48,926 nucleotides of DNA from Stenomitos rutilans HA7619-LM2 (GCA_019358945.1 JAHHIE010000050.1:1-48926), one strand, 5' to 3'. Shown: positions 24,819 through 33,854, counted from the stretch's first letter. Notes: generated by a model not told the origin, from the letters alone. Program-made: numbers and translations.

Positions 24819-27800
24819 ATGACTCAGACCAACCACGGTGGCACTAATTATCAAACCCAAACTGGGCAAGATAATACTAACTTTCTGGGGGGAGAGCACC
24901 ACCATTATTACAGCAGACCCTATGCTCATTCAGGTGCTCCGTTCCAAGCTCCCCCCCTCCCCCGCCCCTACATTGATCGCCCCGAACCCCATGCCGCCGT
25001 TAAAGCCAAACTCCTGGCAGAGGAATCCGCCACGCCGGGAACGCTTGTAGTCAGCGCGATTTTTGGCTTGGGAGGCATTGGTAAATCCGTGTTGACGGCT
25101 GTCCTTGCCCACGATCCGGAGGTGCAAGCCCATTTCCCCGATGGCATTCTCTGGGCAACCCTGGGTCAACAGCCCGATGTCCTTCCTTTTCTGAGCAATT
25201 GGATTCAAGCCCTCAGAGATTACGACTACAAACCCACCACGATCGACTCCGCCTCGCTGCACCTTCGCACCCTGCTTTACAACAAAAAAGTCTTGCTAGT
25301 GGTCGACGATGTCTGGAACCCAGACCATATGGAACCTTTTCGCGTCGGTGGTTCCCAGTGTCAAGTTCTAGTCACTACCCGCGAAGCCAAAATTCCCGAC
25401 AGCGATCGCTACGACATGGATACCATGACTGCGGAGCAATCGTTGGAGTTGTTGCTGCAAAAAGCCCAGTGTCCAAACCCCAGATCAACCGAATGGCAAC
25501 AGGCGGAAACCCTTGCTAGAGAAGTGGGCTACCTTCCCTTGGCGCTAGAGCTAGCAGGTGCCCAAATTGCCGACGGGGTGTTATGGTCAGAGTTGCTGGA
25601 AGACCTTCAGGCAGAGATTACCTGTTTGGAAGTCTTGGACGACTCAAATGCGCCGAGCGTCAGTTCTGAGAAGAACCGCAAACGTCTGAGTCTGGTGGCT
25701 TCGTTGAACCTCAGTTTGCGCCAGCTTTCCCCAAAGCAGTTGCGCCAGTTTGCCTGGTTGGGGGTGTTGCCGGAGGATACAAGTCTGACCCAAGATATGG
25801 CAGCCACGTTATGGGATGTCACCCCTCGACAGGCAGGAGCCATTTTGCGGACATTGTGGTCAAAGGCTCTGCTATTGCCGGGAGTTAAGCAATCAAATCT
25901 AAGGCTCACCTATCGACTGCATGACTTGATGCATGACCTGGCAAAAGGGTTGATCATCGCTCCTTGTGTGCCCAACGGCGAAGCTCCGGCTCTTGCGGGT
26001 TTAGGACTAACTCTGATAGAAGCGCATCAAGCCATATTGTCCAAGTATTATGCCAAGACTCAGCAAGGACAGTGGTACACCCTTCCTGATGATGGGTACA
26101 TCCATGCTTATCTCACCTGGCATTTTCAGCAGGCACAGCAACCCAATGCGCTGCACCAACTTTTGCAGGAAACTACCTCAGAGGGGCGGAATGGTTGGTA
26201 CGAAGCCTGTGAAAAATTGGGGCAAACCGCCAATTTTGTCACGGATGTAGCACGATCATGGGAACACGCTGAAACCCAATATGCCAACAGTTCTGCCCAG
26301 TCGATTGCCTTACAACTTCGCTATGCTCTGATTACTACTACCCTTAATAGCCTTGCCAGCAACATTCCTTCTAAACTCATAGCAGTATTGGTTGAAAAGG
26401 GCTTTTGGACTCCTGCCCAGGGGCTTGTCTATGCTCAACAAGCCCAGACATCAGATCAGTGTGCTGCCATTCTTCGGGAATTAGCGGGTCACTTACCAAA
26501 CACCTTGTTGCCAATAGCGTTGCAGATGGTGCGCCAAATTCAGGGTGACAACAACCGAGCTGATGCGCTGAGTGGATTAGCTCAATATTTGCCGGAAGTG
26601 ATTCCTGAAGCATTGGCAGTGGCGCATCAAATTCAGGATAATTACGAGCGAGCCAAGGTGCTAAGTAAATTAGCCCCACATTTGCCGAAAGCGTTATTGT
26701 CCAGAGCGTTGGCAGTGGCGCATCAAATTCAGGATGACAACAACCGAGCCAAGGCACTGAGTGAATTAGCTCCATACTTACCAGAAGTGATTCCTGAAGC
26801 ATTGGCGGCGGCACGTCAAATTCAGGATGACAACAACCGAGCCAAGGCACTGAGTGAATTAGCTCCATACTTACCAGAAGTGATTCCTGAAGCATTGGCG
26901 GCGGCGCATCAAATTCAGGATGACAACAACCGAGCCAAGGCACTGAGTGAATTAGCTCCATACTTACCAGAAGTGATTCCTGAAGCATTGGCGGCGGCAC
27001 GTCAAATTCAGGATGACAACAACCGAGCCAAGGCACTGAGTGAATTAGCTCCATACTTACCAGAAGTGATTCCTGAAGCATTGGCGGCGGCGCATCAAAT
27101 TCAGGATGAGGAAAGCCAAGCTGAGGCGCTGACCAGACTAGTCCCATATTTGCCAGAAGTGATTCCTGAAGCATTGGCGGCGGCACGTCAACTTCAGGGT
27201 GAGGTCTCTCAAGCTTTTGCGCTGACCAGACTAGTCCCATATTTGCCGGAAGTGATTCCCGAAGTGTTGGCAGTGGCGCGCCAAATTCAGGATGATTATT
27301 ACAATGACCGAGCTTATGTGCTAACCGAACTAGCCCCCTATTTGCCAAAAGCATTATTGCCCGAAGCGGTAGCGGTGGCTCACCAAATTCAGGATAATTA
27401 CGAACGAGCTTCTGCCTTAAGTAAATTAGCCTCATATTTACCCGAAGTCATTCCTGAGGCTGTGGCAGTGGCGCACCAGATTCAGATCAAAAAAGACCGA
27501 GCTTCTGCCTTAAGTAAATTAGCCTCATATTTACCCGAAGTCATTCCTGAGGCTGTGGCAGTGGCGCACCAGATTCAGGATGAGAGTCTCCAAGCTTTTG
27601 TGCTGAGCAATTTAGCTCAATATTTACCGGAAGTGATTCCTGAAGCAACAGCGGCGTTGCACCAAATTGAGTATGAGCAATATCGAGCCGAGGCACTCAG
27701 TGTCCTAGTCCCATATTTACCGAAAGCGTTACTGTCCGAAGCAGTGATAGTGGCACGCCAAATTGAGTTTGAAGACTACCGAGCTGAAGCATTGAGTGCC

Positions 27801-28460
27801 TTAGTCTCATATTTACCGGAAGTGATTCCCGAAGCATTGACCGTGGCGCACCAAATTCAGGATAAGGAAAGCCGAGCTGAGGCGCTGACCAGACTAGTCC
27901 CATATTTGCCAGAAGTGATTCCGGAGACCTTAGCAACGGTTCGCCAAATTCAGGATGAGGAAAGCCGAGCTGAGGCGCTGACCAGACTAGTCCCATATTT
28001 GCCAGAAGTAGCTCCCGAAGCAGTAGAGGTGACATGCCAAATTTATTTTGAAGATTACCGAGCGGAGGCATTAAGTAGATTAGCTCCGCATTTACCGAAA
28101 GCGTTATTGCCCAAAGCGTTGGAAGTGGCACGCCAAACTCAGGATGATTACTGCCGAGCTTTAGCACTGAGCGGATTGGTTCCATATTTGCCGGAAGCGA
28201 TTTCCGAAGCATTAGAGGTGACGCATCAAATCGAGAATGATTACTACCGAGCCAAGGCGCTGAGTGACTTACTCGATTACCTAGATCTCACCAGTTTTGA
28301 ATTGTGGCGTAATATTCTTCATTCCCTGGCCTGTCTAAGTCGTAAGGAGTTTGTTAATGATTTACCAAAACTCAGTTCAGCAATTCTGGGGTTGGGGGGA
28401 AAGGCAGCGTTAGAGGGTGTTGTCGTAGGAGTGCGTGAAGTGTGTCAGCAATGGCGTTAA
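24819..28460 (+). CDS. NB-ARC NLR-like protein with N-terminal amyloid-type motif and 19 helical repeats
   Basis: A 1213-residue NLR-like protein. Residues 1-31 are the motif MTQTNHGGTNYQTQTGQDNT followed by NFLGGEHHHYY, shared with the next two genes. The NB-ARC domain follows: Walker A GLGGIGKS (83-90), Walker B VLLVVDDVWN (158-167), sensor VLVTTRE, GLPL-like YLPLALELAG, a winged helix and an MHD-like YRLHDLMHDL. Residues about 559-1156 hold 19 tandem repeats of about 31 residues (LPEvIPEALavAhQIQdd..RAeALs.LaPY), a helical ligand-binding surface. NLRs of this form oligomerise on sensing a trigger; the N-terminal motif would then template its counterpart in a partner (known for BASS motifs). 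An anti-phage role is inferred. Confidence 0.85.
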   Translation: MTQTNHGGTNYQTQTGQDNTNFLGGEHHHYYSRPYAHSGAPFQAPPLPRPYIDRPEPHAAVKAKLLAEESATPGTLVVSAIFGLGGIGKSVLTAVLAHDPEVQAHFPDGILWATLGQQPDVLPFLSNWIQALRDYDYKPTTIDSASLHLRTLLYNKKVLLVVDDVWNPDHMEPFRVGGSQCQVLVTTREAKIPDSDRYDMDTMTAEQSLELLLQKAQCPNPRSTEWQQAETLAREVGYLPLALELAGAQIADGVLWSELLEDLQAEITCLEVLDDSNAPSVSSEKNRKRLSLVASLNLSLRQLSPKQLRQFAWLGVLPEDTSLTQDMAATLWDVTPRQAGAILRTLWSKALLLPGVKQSNLRLTYRLHDLMHDLAKGLIIAPCVPNGEAPALAGLGLTLIEAHQAILSKYYAKTQQGQWYTLPDDGYIHAYLTWHFQQAQQPNALHQLLQETTSEGRNGWYEACEKLGQTANFVTDVARSWEHAETQYANSSAQSIALQLRYALITTTLNSLASNIPSKLIAVLVEKGFWTPAQGLVYAQQAQTSDQCAAILRELAGHLPNTLLPIALQMVRQIQGDNNRADALSGLAQYLPEVIPEALAVAHQIQDNYERAKVLSKLAPHLPKALLSRALAVAHQIQDDNNRAKALSELAPYLPEVIPEALAAARQIQDDNNRAKALSELAPYLPEVIPEALAAAHQIQDDNNRAKALSELAPYLPEVIPEALAAARQIQDDNNRAKALSELAPYLPEVIPEALAAAHQIQDEESQAEALTRLVPYLPEVIPEALAAARQLQGEVSQAFALTRLVPYLPEVIPEVLAVARQIQDDYYNDRAYVLTELAPYLPKALLPEAVAVAHQIQDNYERASALSKLASYLPEVIPEAVAVAHQIQIKKDRASALSKLASYLPEVIPEAVAVAHQIQDESLQAFVLSNLAQYLPEVIPEATAALHQIEYEQYRAEALSVLVPYLPKALLSEAVIVARQIEFEDYRAEALSALVSYLPEVIPEALTVAHQIQDKESRAEALTRLVPYLPEVIPETLATVRQIQDEESRAEALTRLVPYLPEVAPEAVEVTCQIYFEDYRAEALSRLAPHLPKALLPKALEVARQTQDDYCRALALSGLVPYLPEAISEALEVTHQIENDYYRAKALSDLLDYLDLTSFELWRNILHSLACLSRKEFVNDLPKLSSAILGLGGKAALEGVVVGVREVCQQWR
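26493..28285 (+). repeat. 19 tandem coding repeats (about 93 bp) in the NB-ARC gene
   Basis: Units of 31 codons (occasionally 32 or 33) repeat in register. Units 4-6, about 26780-27060, are almost base-identical and alternate only CGT (Arg) and CAT (His) before CAAATTCAGGATGAC, so a 186-bp pair of units was duplicated recently. Older units have diverged to 50-70 percent identity. Copy number is likely to vary between strains. Long open frames on the opposite strand here are by-products of the repetition. Confidence 0.85.
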
Positions 28461-28494
28461 CCGCAACCCCAACTCTCTTACCCAGGCTATAGTC

Positions 28495-28521
28495 CTCCCT
28501 ATAAAGCACGTTACAACAGAA
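28495..28521 (+). promoter_or_regulatory. 27-bp shared element upstream of the effector-like gene (copy 2)
   Basis: CTCCCTATAAAGCA plus CGTTACAACAGAA, the second copy of the element at 24728-24754 (24 of 27 identical). It sits in the 86-base gap after the NB-ARC gene and 25 bases before ATG 28547, so the effector-like gene may have its own promoter or a processing site. No third copy was seen before the second NTPase gene, which follows closely. Confidence 0.5.
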
Positions 28522-28546
28522 TCAACACCCTCTACAAAACCGAATT

Positions 28547-28987
28547 ATGGTTGACCCTGCCACTGCTGCCACCGCCCTCACCGCCGCCAAAATTACCGAA
28601 CTCGCCTTCCAAAAATTCATCGAATCGAGTGCAGGTGAGGCGGCTAAGAAATTCACCGAAACCGCGATCGCTAAAATGGATGATCTCCGCAAAAGCATCT
28701 GGACAAAACTGCGGGGTAAGTCTCCTGCTATTGACGAAGCGCTGACCAAAGCAGAACAGGGCGATCACGCCGCCATTGATACCGTTGCCAAATACCTAGA
28801 TGTGGCAATGGTAGATCACCCCGACTTCGCCGCTGAAATTCGGGCGTTCGCTCACGAAATTACCCTGGAGCAAAAGCAGGATAACAGTAGCATGACCCAA
28901 ACCAACTACGGCGGCACCAACTATCAAACCAAAACCGGAGACAACAACACCAACTTCTTTGGCGGTTCCCATAATCATGGCAAGTAG
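28547..28987 (+). CDS. Small helical protein ending in the shared amyloid-type motif (Bell-BASS-like effector)
   Basis: A 146-residue protein. Residues 1-110 are predicted all-helical (AATALTAAKITELAFQKFIE, AAKKFTETAIAKMDDLRKSI, AAIDTVAKYLDVAMVDHPDF) with a hydrophobic, Ala-rich N-terminus. Residues 116-146 repeat the motif of both neighbouring NLR-like proteins (MTQTNYGGTNYQTKTGDNNT, NFFGGSHNHGK). This matches the known pattern in which a small protein with an N-terminal helical (Bell) domain and a C-terminal bacterial amyloid signalling sequence (BASS) is the membrane-damaging effector of a linked NLR. Assignment to that family is by architecture, not by search. A second ATG (28892) begins the motif itself. 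Confidence 0.72.
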   Translation: MVDPATAATALTAAKITELAFQKFIESSAGEAAKKFTETAIAKMDDLRKSIWTKLRGKSPAIDEALTKAEQGDHAAIDTVAKYLDVAMVDHPDFAAEIRAFAHEITLEQKQDNSSMTQTNYGGTNYQTKTGDNNTNFFGGSHNHGK

Positions 28988-29009
28988 TCATTCCTAAGCG
29001 AGTTTTTCC

Positions 29010-32000
29010 GTGACCCAGATGAGCCACAGTGGCGATCGCTTTAACGTTCAAACTGGAACCGACAACACCAACTTCTTTGGTGGCATCCACTTTCATGGTG
29101 AACGCCTCACCTCAATCATGCCAATTGAAGACAAAGAGGTTGCCGCTCAGGAGCGCGAAACCCTCTCCCATGAGTTCTATCGGGGGATCTCAGCTCGATA
29201 TGAACACATTCTTGCCGCAGTTGATCAACCTCGACCAGATAAACTCAACGAAATTGCCCAAAAATTCCGAGAACATCGGGTGGTGATTGTGTATGGTGCT
29301 TCTGGGCAGGGAAAAACGACTCTCGCCTACCGTTATCTGCATGATTGCGTTCCCCACCATCGCCGATTCCAGGTACAGGTCATTGAAGGACGGCAACATG
29401 CTACAAATCTGGCGAAGGCCCTGATCGCACAAGCGAATGAGAGCGCCAGTTTAATTTCGGTCTATGTCGATGTTGCCCCTAACGATGTGGGGTGGGAAGA
29501 CCTGGTGAAACAGCTATCTCACCATCTCACCATCCAGACCTTGGTCACGATTCGCGAAGAAGATTTTCGTCGTGCCAGCATCTCTGGAACAGAGCTACAG
29601 TTTGCTCCTGTGGAACTTGCTTTCAATCGCTCAGAAGCAGAAGAGATCTATCACTTTCTGACCCAGACGGAACGGCCGCCACATATCCTGGATTTTGAGG
29701 ATGCCTGGAAACGGTTTGGCGACGGAGGTCCTCTGCTGGAATTTGTCTACCTCGTGACGCAAGGCGACTCCCTGAAAGAAAAATTGCGCCAACAGATTCA
29801 ACGCATTGAAGATGAAATCAGAGCTGGAAACCGTTCTGAAGCCGAACTTCAACTTCTACGACTGGTTTCTGTAGCCGCCGCGTTTGAAGCTCGTTTGCAG
29901 GTGAAAGAATTGGTGCGGTTCCTCCAATTGCCTGCTGCCAAACGCACTCTGGAGGTGATGGAGAAAGAATATTATCTACTGCGTACCCTGGAGAACGGAA
30001 CACTGGTCGGAGGGCTACATCCTGTCCGGTCAGCCATTCTAGTCAGTCTTCTCACCGATTCAACCTTTCACCCTTGGGTAGATAGCGCCATTGACTGCTT
30101 GCCATTCATCATCGAGCAAGACATTGGCGGTTTCTTGCTGTATGCCTTTCTCCGTACCCAAACGGAGCTACAACCCTTATTCACAGCTCTCAACACTTAT
30201 CAGCCCACTCAATGGAGTGCGATCGCAGGTGTAGTGCGTGCCCTCCTCTGGCTGGGCATCAAGGATTACGTCGCAACCAATCAGCAACTTATTTCGGATG
30301 TATACGCGGATTGCCAACAGGGATGGGGAATGATTCTCGATGGTGACGTGGCAAATGCGAGTCCGGGAGTATTAGAAGGATTACTCTCGACCCTGACACC
30401 ATTGTTTGATGAGGAGCGACAACAACAGATCGAAGCTCTGCGAAGTCGCCAAACCGATAAATGGGAGGTATTTGTTCCCGCTTTCAGTTGGCTCTCTCGC
30501 TTAACTCAAGCACCCTCACCACCGCACTCTGAATCCGAATGGACAGGGATGGCAGAAGTTTTATTCTGGATGGGATGGCTACAAGTTCCCCTGCCAATTT
30601 CAGATTGGCTCTCCCTCACTGATTTAGAGAATGTAGTCGAAACCTTACCTCTTGCAACTTTGACAGATCTAGCACTTGGGCTGTTTTACGCTGACGAAGC
30701 AGGCTATCGTGCTTGGCTTACTCAACATCAAGTAAGGTTGATTAGTCGGTTTCGACAAGAAACTCAAACCGTGGCATGGGAAGATGATGGGCAAACCGTG
30801 CGATCGCACTTTGTAATTGAATTGTTTCGCCCTGAACAGCCCTCAGAAGCAGCGCAGGCTATTCAAAACCAGGCTCAAAGAGGTTTCATTGATTTGGCAA
30901 TGGAGCGGTTGGAACTATGCAGAAAGTTGTTTCCTGACCGTGAAGTGTTTAGCAGCCGAGGGTACGGTCATCGGAACCCACTGATTGAATTCCATGACGA
31001 AACCGAAAAGAATATTCCCCGCGCTAATTTTCCCCTTCAGCAGCTAGTCTCTCTCAATGCCACATTCAGAGGTCTGGCAGAACAGGCGTTTAGACCCAGT
31101 AATTGGGAAGAATACACTCGCAATGTTTCAGATCTACGGCGGTCTATTATTCAATCCCTACAACAATTGAAGCGGGGTCTAGAGGTTTACTTTAGAAGCA
31201 GACAAACAACCCAAATCTTGGGTCAACATATAGACTCCGACGGGTGGACTCGCAGCCGTCAACTGCTAGCCTCGTCCCCCCTACTGCCACGGTGTGCCTT
31301 TGATGCTTGGGGCTTTGTTTCCGATAGTCGCGATCGTGTTGATGAATCGGATGGGAGCGTTCCCTATCAGCGTCAAAATTTGGCCCTGGAAGTGTACAGC
31401 TCCTATCTCAAAGCTCTCAATTCATACGTTCGTGGATGTAGTAACTTCTTTGAGCAAGCTGAATGGGTCTTAAACTTCCAGCCCTATTTTAGAAACGGAG
31501 AAAATGCTCAAGTTCAAGAACTTGCCCAACAACTGAATATTGATGTGAGTCAAAAAGCTCATCTATCTGTCATAAACCTGGGAGATGCTTGGAGAGCCCT
31601 ATCTAAACTACAAAAAGAATTCAAAGAGCTTCTGTCCTCATTTGTTGGTGCAGACACGCTAAACGATTTAGAACGCCAAGAACAAGCAGCGTTCGATCAA
31701 CTCTGGTGTTCCTGGTACTTCTTTGTCTTTCATCCCACGCAGCAATTCCAAAACGCTACTTGGGGGGCAAAGCAGGAATTCAGCAAACAAGTCAGAGCTA
31801 TCAGAATTAGCATTCAAAGAGAGCTCCGTCGGATTTCTCAAAATGGTCTAAGGGCCCGTATTCTCTCAGAAGACACACCGTGGGAATCCGAATCAGCCCT
31901 CTGGTTGCAGGTAGATGGAGAAAATGCAATCGAGGTGCACACCGCTATCGAAGCGATCGTTGGAGCCATTCGTCAAGCGATTATAGCTGTACCTCAGAGT

Positions 32001-32669
32001 GAGTTACGGCGATACGCTATTGATTTCACCTGGTCAACCATTCTAGTTGTGCCTTTGGTACAGGGGAAATCTATAGCATCACAAACTTGGCGGTTTTCCT
32101 CGATCATGTTTTCAGTCGATCCCAGTAGCGATTTGGGGCGTTGGCACTTTGTACCCGTTCCCATTCCAGCAGATGCTCTTTCCCAACTAGGACTCTCAAC
32201 CTGGATGCACCCACGCCTTGACATAGCTCAGCAACTCATGGGATCAGTTTCAGGATTGTCGCTCCTAGCTTCACACCTACAAGATTTTGAACGTCTCCCC
32301 GAACTGGATGACCAAGGGCATGGTATCTTGCAACCCTATATTCACGAGTGCGCCACTCAACTAAGCGCCTGTTTTCAAGCTGTGTTAGATACAGTTGCAG
32401 AACTGCTTAGCTATTACAATCAGCTTTCGCCTCAAGATTTGGCAAGTCACCCGTATTTGATGCTAGCCATTCAAAGCGTTACAGAATTGCACGAGCACAT
32501 TAAGCCAATTACTGATCGCCAGACCGACAGTAAGCTTGAGCTGTCCATGAGTCTCGCAGAATTCACTGAGTGGGCTAATCGCTTAGAGTCCATTCAGCAA
32601 TTAACGTTTTTAATTTATCTATGCTGGGTGGCTGACATCTTACAAGAGGCTAAAAATGAGAATACCTAA
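29010..32669 (+). CDS. Second STAND-type NTPase with N-terminal amyloid-type motif
   Basis: A 1219-residue protein starting at GTG 29010. The GTG start is supported because the resulting MTQMSHSGDRFNVQTGTDNT plus NFFGGIHFHG aligns from its first residue with the motif in the two preceding genes. A linker leads to Walker A VIVYGASGQGKTTLAYRYL (GASGQGKT at 96-103) and a region with DVGWEDLVKQL and FEDAWKRFGDGGPLLEFVYL, as in STAND-type NTPases. I saw no TPR, WD40 or HEAT repeats in the long C-terminal part (about residues 300-1219), so the sensor domain is unrecognised. It starts 22 bases after the effector-like gene and is probably co-transcribed with it. Likely a second sensor for the same effector. 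Confidence 0.78.
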   Translation: MTQMSHSGDRFNVQTGTDNTNFFGGIHFHGERLTSIMPIEDKEVAAQERETLSHEFYRGISARYEHILAAVDQPRPDKLNEIAQKFREHRVVIVYGASGQGKTTLAYRYLHDCVPHHRRFQVQVIEGRQHATNLAKALIAQANESASLISVYVDVAPNDVGWEDLVKQLSHHLTIQTLVTIREEDFRRASISGTELQFAPVELAFNRSEAEEIYHFLTQTERPPHILDFEDAWKRFGDGGPLLEFVYLVTQGDSLKEKLRQQIQRIEDEIRAGNRSEAELQLLRLVSVAAAFEARLQVKELVRFLQLPAAKRTLEVMEKEYYLLRTLENGTLVGGLHPVRSAILVSLLTDSTFHPWVDSAIDCLPFIIEQDIGGFLLYAFLRTQTELQPLFTALNTYQPTQWSAIAGVVRALLWLGIKDYVATNQQLISDVYADCQQGWGMILDGDVANASPGVLEGLLSTLTPLFDEERQQQIEALRSRQTDKWEVFVPAFSWLSRLTQAPSPPHSESEWTGMAEVLFWMGWLQVPLPISDWLSLTDLENVVETLPLATLTDLALGLFYADEAGYRAWLTQHQVRLISRFRQETQTVAWEDDGQTVRSHFVIELFRPEQPSEAAQAIQNQAQRGFIDLAMERLELCRKLFPDREVFSSRGYGHRNPLIEFHDETEKNIPRANFPLQQLVSLNATFRGLAEQAFRPSNWEEYTRNVSDLRRSIIQSLQQLKRGLEVYFRSRQTTQILGQHIDSDGWTRSRQLLASSPLLPRCAFDAWGFVSDSRDRVDESDGSVPYQRQNLALEVYSSYLKALNSYVRGCSNFFEQAEWVLNFQPYFRNGENAQVQELAQQLNIDVSQKAHLSVINLGDAWRALSKLQKEFKELLSSFVGADTLNDLERQEQAAFDQLWCSWYFFVFHPTQQFQNATWGAKQEFSKQVRAIRISIQRELRRISQNGLRARILSEDTPWESESALWLQVDGENAIEVHTAIEAIVGAIRQAIIAVPQSELRRYAIDFTWSTILVVPLVQGKSIASQTWRFSSIMFSVDPSSDLGRWHFVPVPIPADALSQLGLSTWMHPRLDIAQQLMGSVSGLSLLASHLQDFERLPELDDQGHGILQPYIHECATQLSACFQAVLDTVAELLSYYNQLSPQDLASHPYLMLAIQSVTELHEHIKPITDRQTDSKLELSMSLAEFTEWANRLESIQQLTFLIYLCWVADILQEAKNENT

Positions 32670-32676
32670 ACTGTGC

Positions 32677-33726
32677 TCACAATGGCTCATCTTTTGAAGC
32701 TTGCAACCGATGGCGAGCGGAGACGATCGCATCATGCAGCTTGTTTTGAAGCACTTCTTTGGAAGGCAGCACAGTGAGGTACTCGGCAACATGGATACCG
32801 CTCTTATCAAGTTCTAGTAGCTCGATCTGCTCTTGCTTTTTGCCTGCACATAAGATGATGCCTAGCGGCGGTTGTTCATCACTCTCCTGGTCGTATTTGG
32901 CGAGCCAGCGCAGATAAAGCTCCATTTGACTTTTGTACTCGGGACGGAAGTTGCCCAGCTTCAGCTCGATCGCGACGAGGCGTTTGAGTTTACGGTTATA
33001 GAACAACAGATCAATGTAAAAATCGTCGTTGTCGATTTGCAGGCGTTTTTGACGAGCAACAAAAGTGAAGCCTGCACCCAGTTCTAGCAAGAATTGCTCA
33101 ATCTCTCGCAGGATGGCATCTTCGAGGTCGGTTTCGAGATAGCGATCGCTTAAATCCAGAAAGTCCAGGATATAGGGGTCTTTGAGAAGTAAGTCTGGGG
33201 AAAGTTGCTGGTCTTGACGCAGTTGGTCGAGGTCGTGACGAATGGTGTCTTCGGGTTTGCGGGAGAGAGCGGTGCGCTCGAAAAGCATGGAGTTAAGCCG
33301 TTCTTGTAGTTGACGTACGCTCCACTGTTCAAGTTGTGCCAGTTCGATGTAGAAGTCGCGTTTCAAAGTATCTTCGATGCCAATAAGTAGTTTGAGATGC
33401 GACCAACTCAATTTTGCACACACTGTCTGCAAAATCTCTCGATCAGGGAACGCATCTGCAAGCACGACACAGTAGTGCAATTGTCGCTCACCCCAGCCTT
33501 TACCGTAAGCCTGAGTAAGGTATTGAGAGAGGTTCAGAAGCACCTGTTTGCCGTATTCAGCACGTTGGCCTTGCAAGATTTCAGTCTGAATACGTTTGCC
33601 GACTTGCCAATAGAGCAGGGTGATTTCGGCATTGATAGCAACAGCAGCACGTTGTTTGGCGGCATCAATTAGTTGCCTGATTTCCTGAAAAAGGAGATCG
33701 CTCGGTTGAGACAGGTCATTGCTCAT
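32677..33726 (-). CDS. DUF1016 / YhcG-type PD-(D/E)XK nuclease
   Basis: A 349-residue protein with the two expected parts. The N-terminal DUF1016 domain (LYWQVGKRIQTEIL, then GWGERQLHYCVVLADAFPDR and LSWSHLKLLIGIEDTLKRDF) covers residues 10-170. The C-terminal PDDEXK_YhcG nuclease domain has FYIDLLFYNRKLKRLVAIEL followed by KLGNF, giving the D...ExK active site near residues 239-256, then YLRWLAKYDQ and GIILCAGK. Full length for the family. Members are often found inside type I restriction loci. Here it overlaps by ATGA the stub of hsdM upstream, and converges on the second NTPase gene with only 7 bases between. Confidence 0.88.
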   Translation of the reverse strand: MSNDLSQPSDLLFQEIRQLIDAAKQRAAVAINAEITLLYWQVGKRIQTEILQGQRAEYGKQVLLNLSQYLTQAYGKGWGERQLHYCVVLADAFPDREILQTVCAKLSWSHLKLLIGIEDTLKRDFYIELAQLEQWSVRQLQERLNSMLFERTALSRKPEDTIRHDLDQLRQDQQLSPDLLLKDPYILDFLDLSDRYLETDLEDAILREIEQFLLELGAGFTFVARQKRLQIDNDDFYIDLLFYNRKLKRLVAIELKLGNFRPEYKSQMELYLRWLAKYDQESDEQPPLGIILCAGKKQEQIELLELDKSGIHVAEYLTVLPSKEVLQNKLHDAIVSARHRLQASKDEPL

Positions 33727-33854
33727 TGCTCTAGAACATCCCGATACTTCAGAAACAGCAGCCAGGACGTTTGTTTCGTATAGTCCAACTCAGTGGTGTG
33801 ACCCGCTTCCTTCCAGAGAACGTTATCAGTGCTGTTGAAAGTTTGCTCGAACAT
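33723..33854 (-). pseudogene. hsdM remnant (type I restriction methyltransferase, N-terminal stub)
   Basis: The 43-residue frame from ATG 33854 reads MFEQTFNSTDNVLWKEAGHT then TELDYTKQTSWLLFLKYRDV. This is the conserved start of the type I N6-adenine methyltransferase HsdM, normally about 480-700 residues. It ends at TGA 33723-33725, which overlaps the ATG of the nuclease gene as ATGA. The methylase core is gone. The nuclease gene may now use this stub as its translated leader. Confidence 0.75.

Noticed and set aside
26377-27435. Long minus-strand open frame (352 codons) opposite the NB-ARC repeats
   Set aside because: It mirrors the coding repeats of the plus strand, has no ribosome site or family, and is open only because a 93-bp unit without that stop is repeated. 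The frame at 27697-28212 is the same effect.
26493-28285. Possible CRISPR array
   Set aside because: The repeated units are contiguous codons of one protein without unique spacers.
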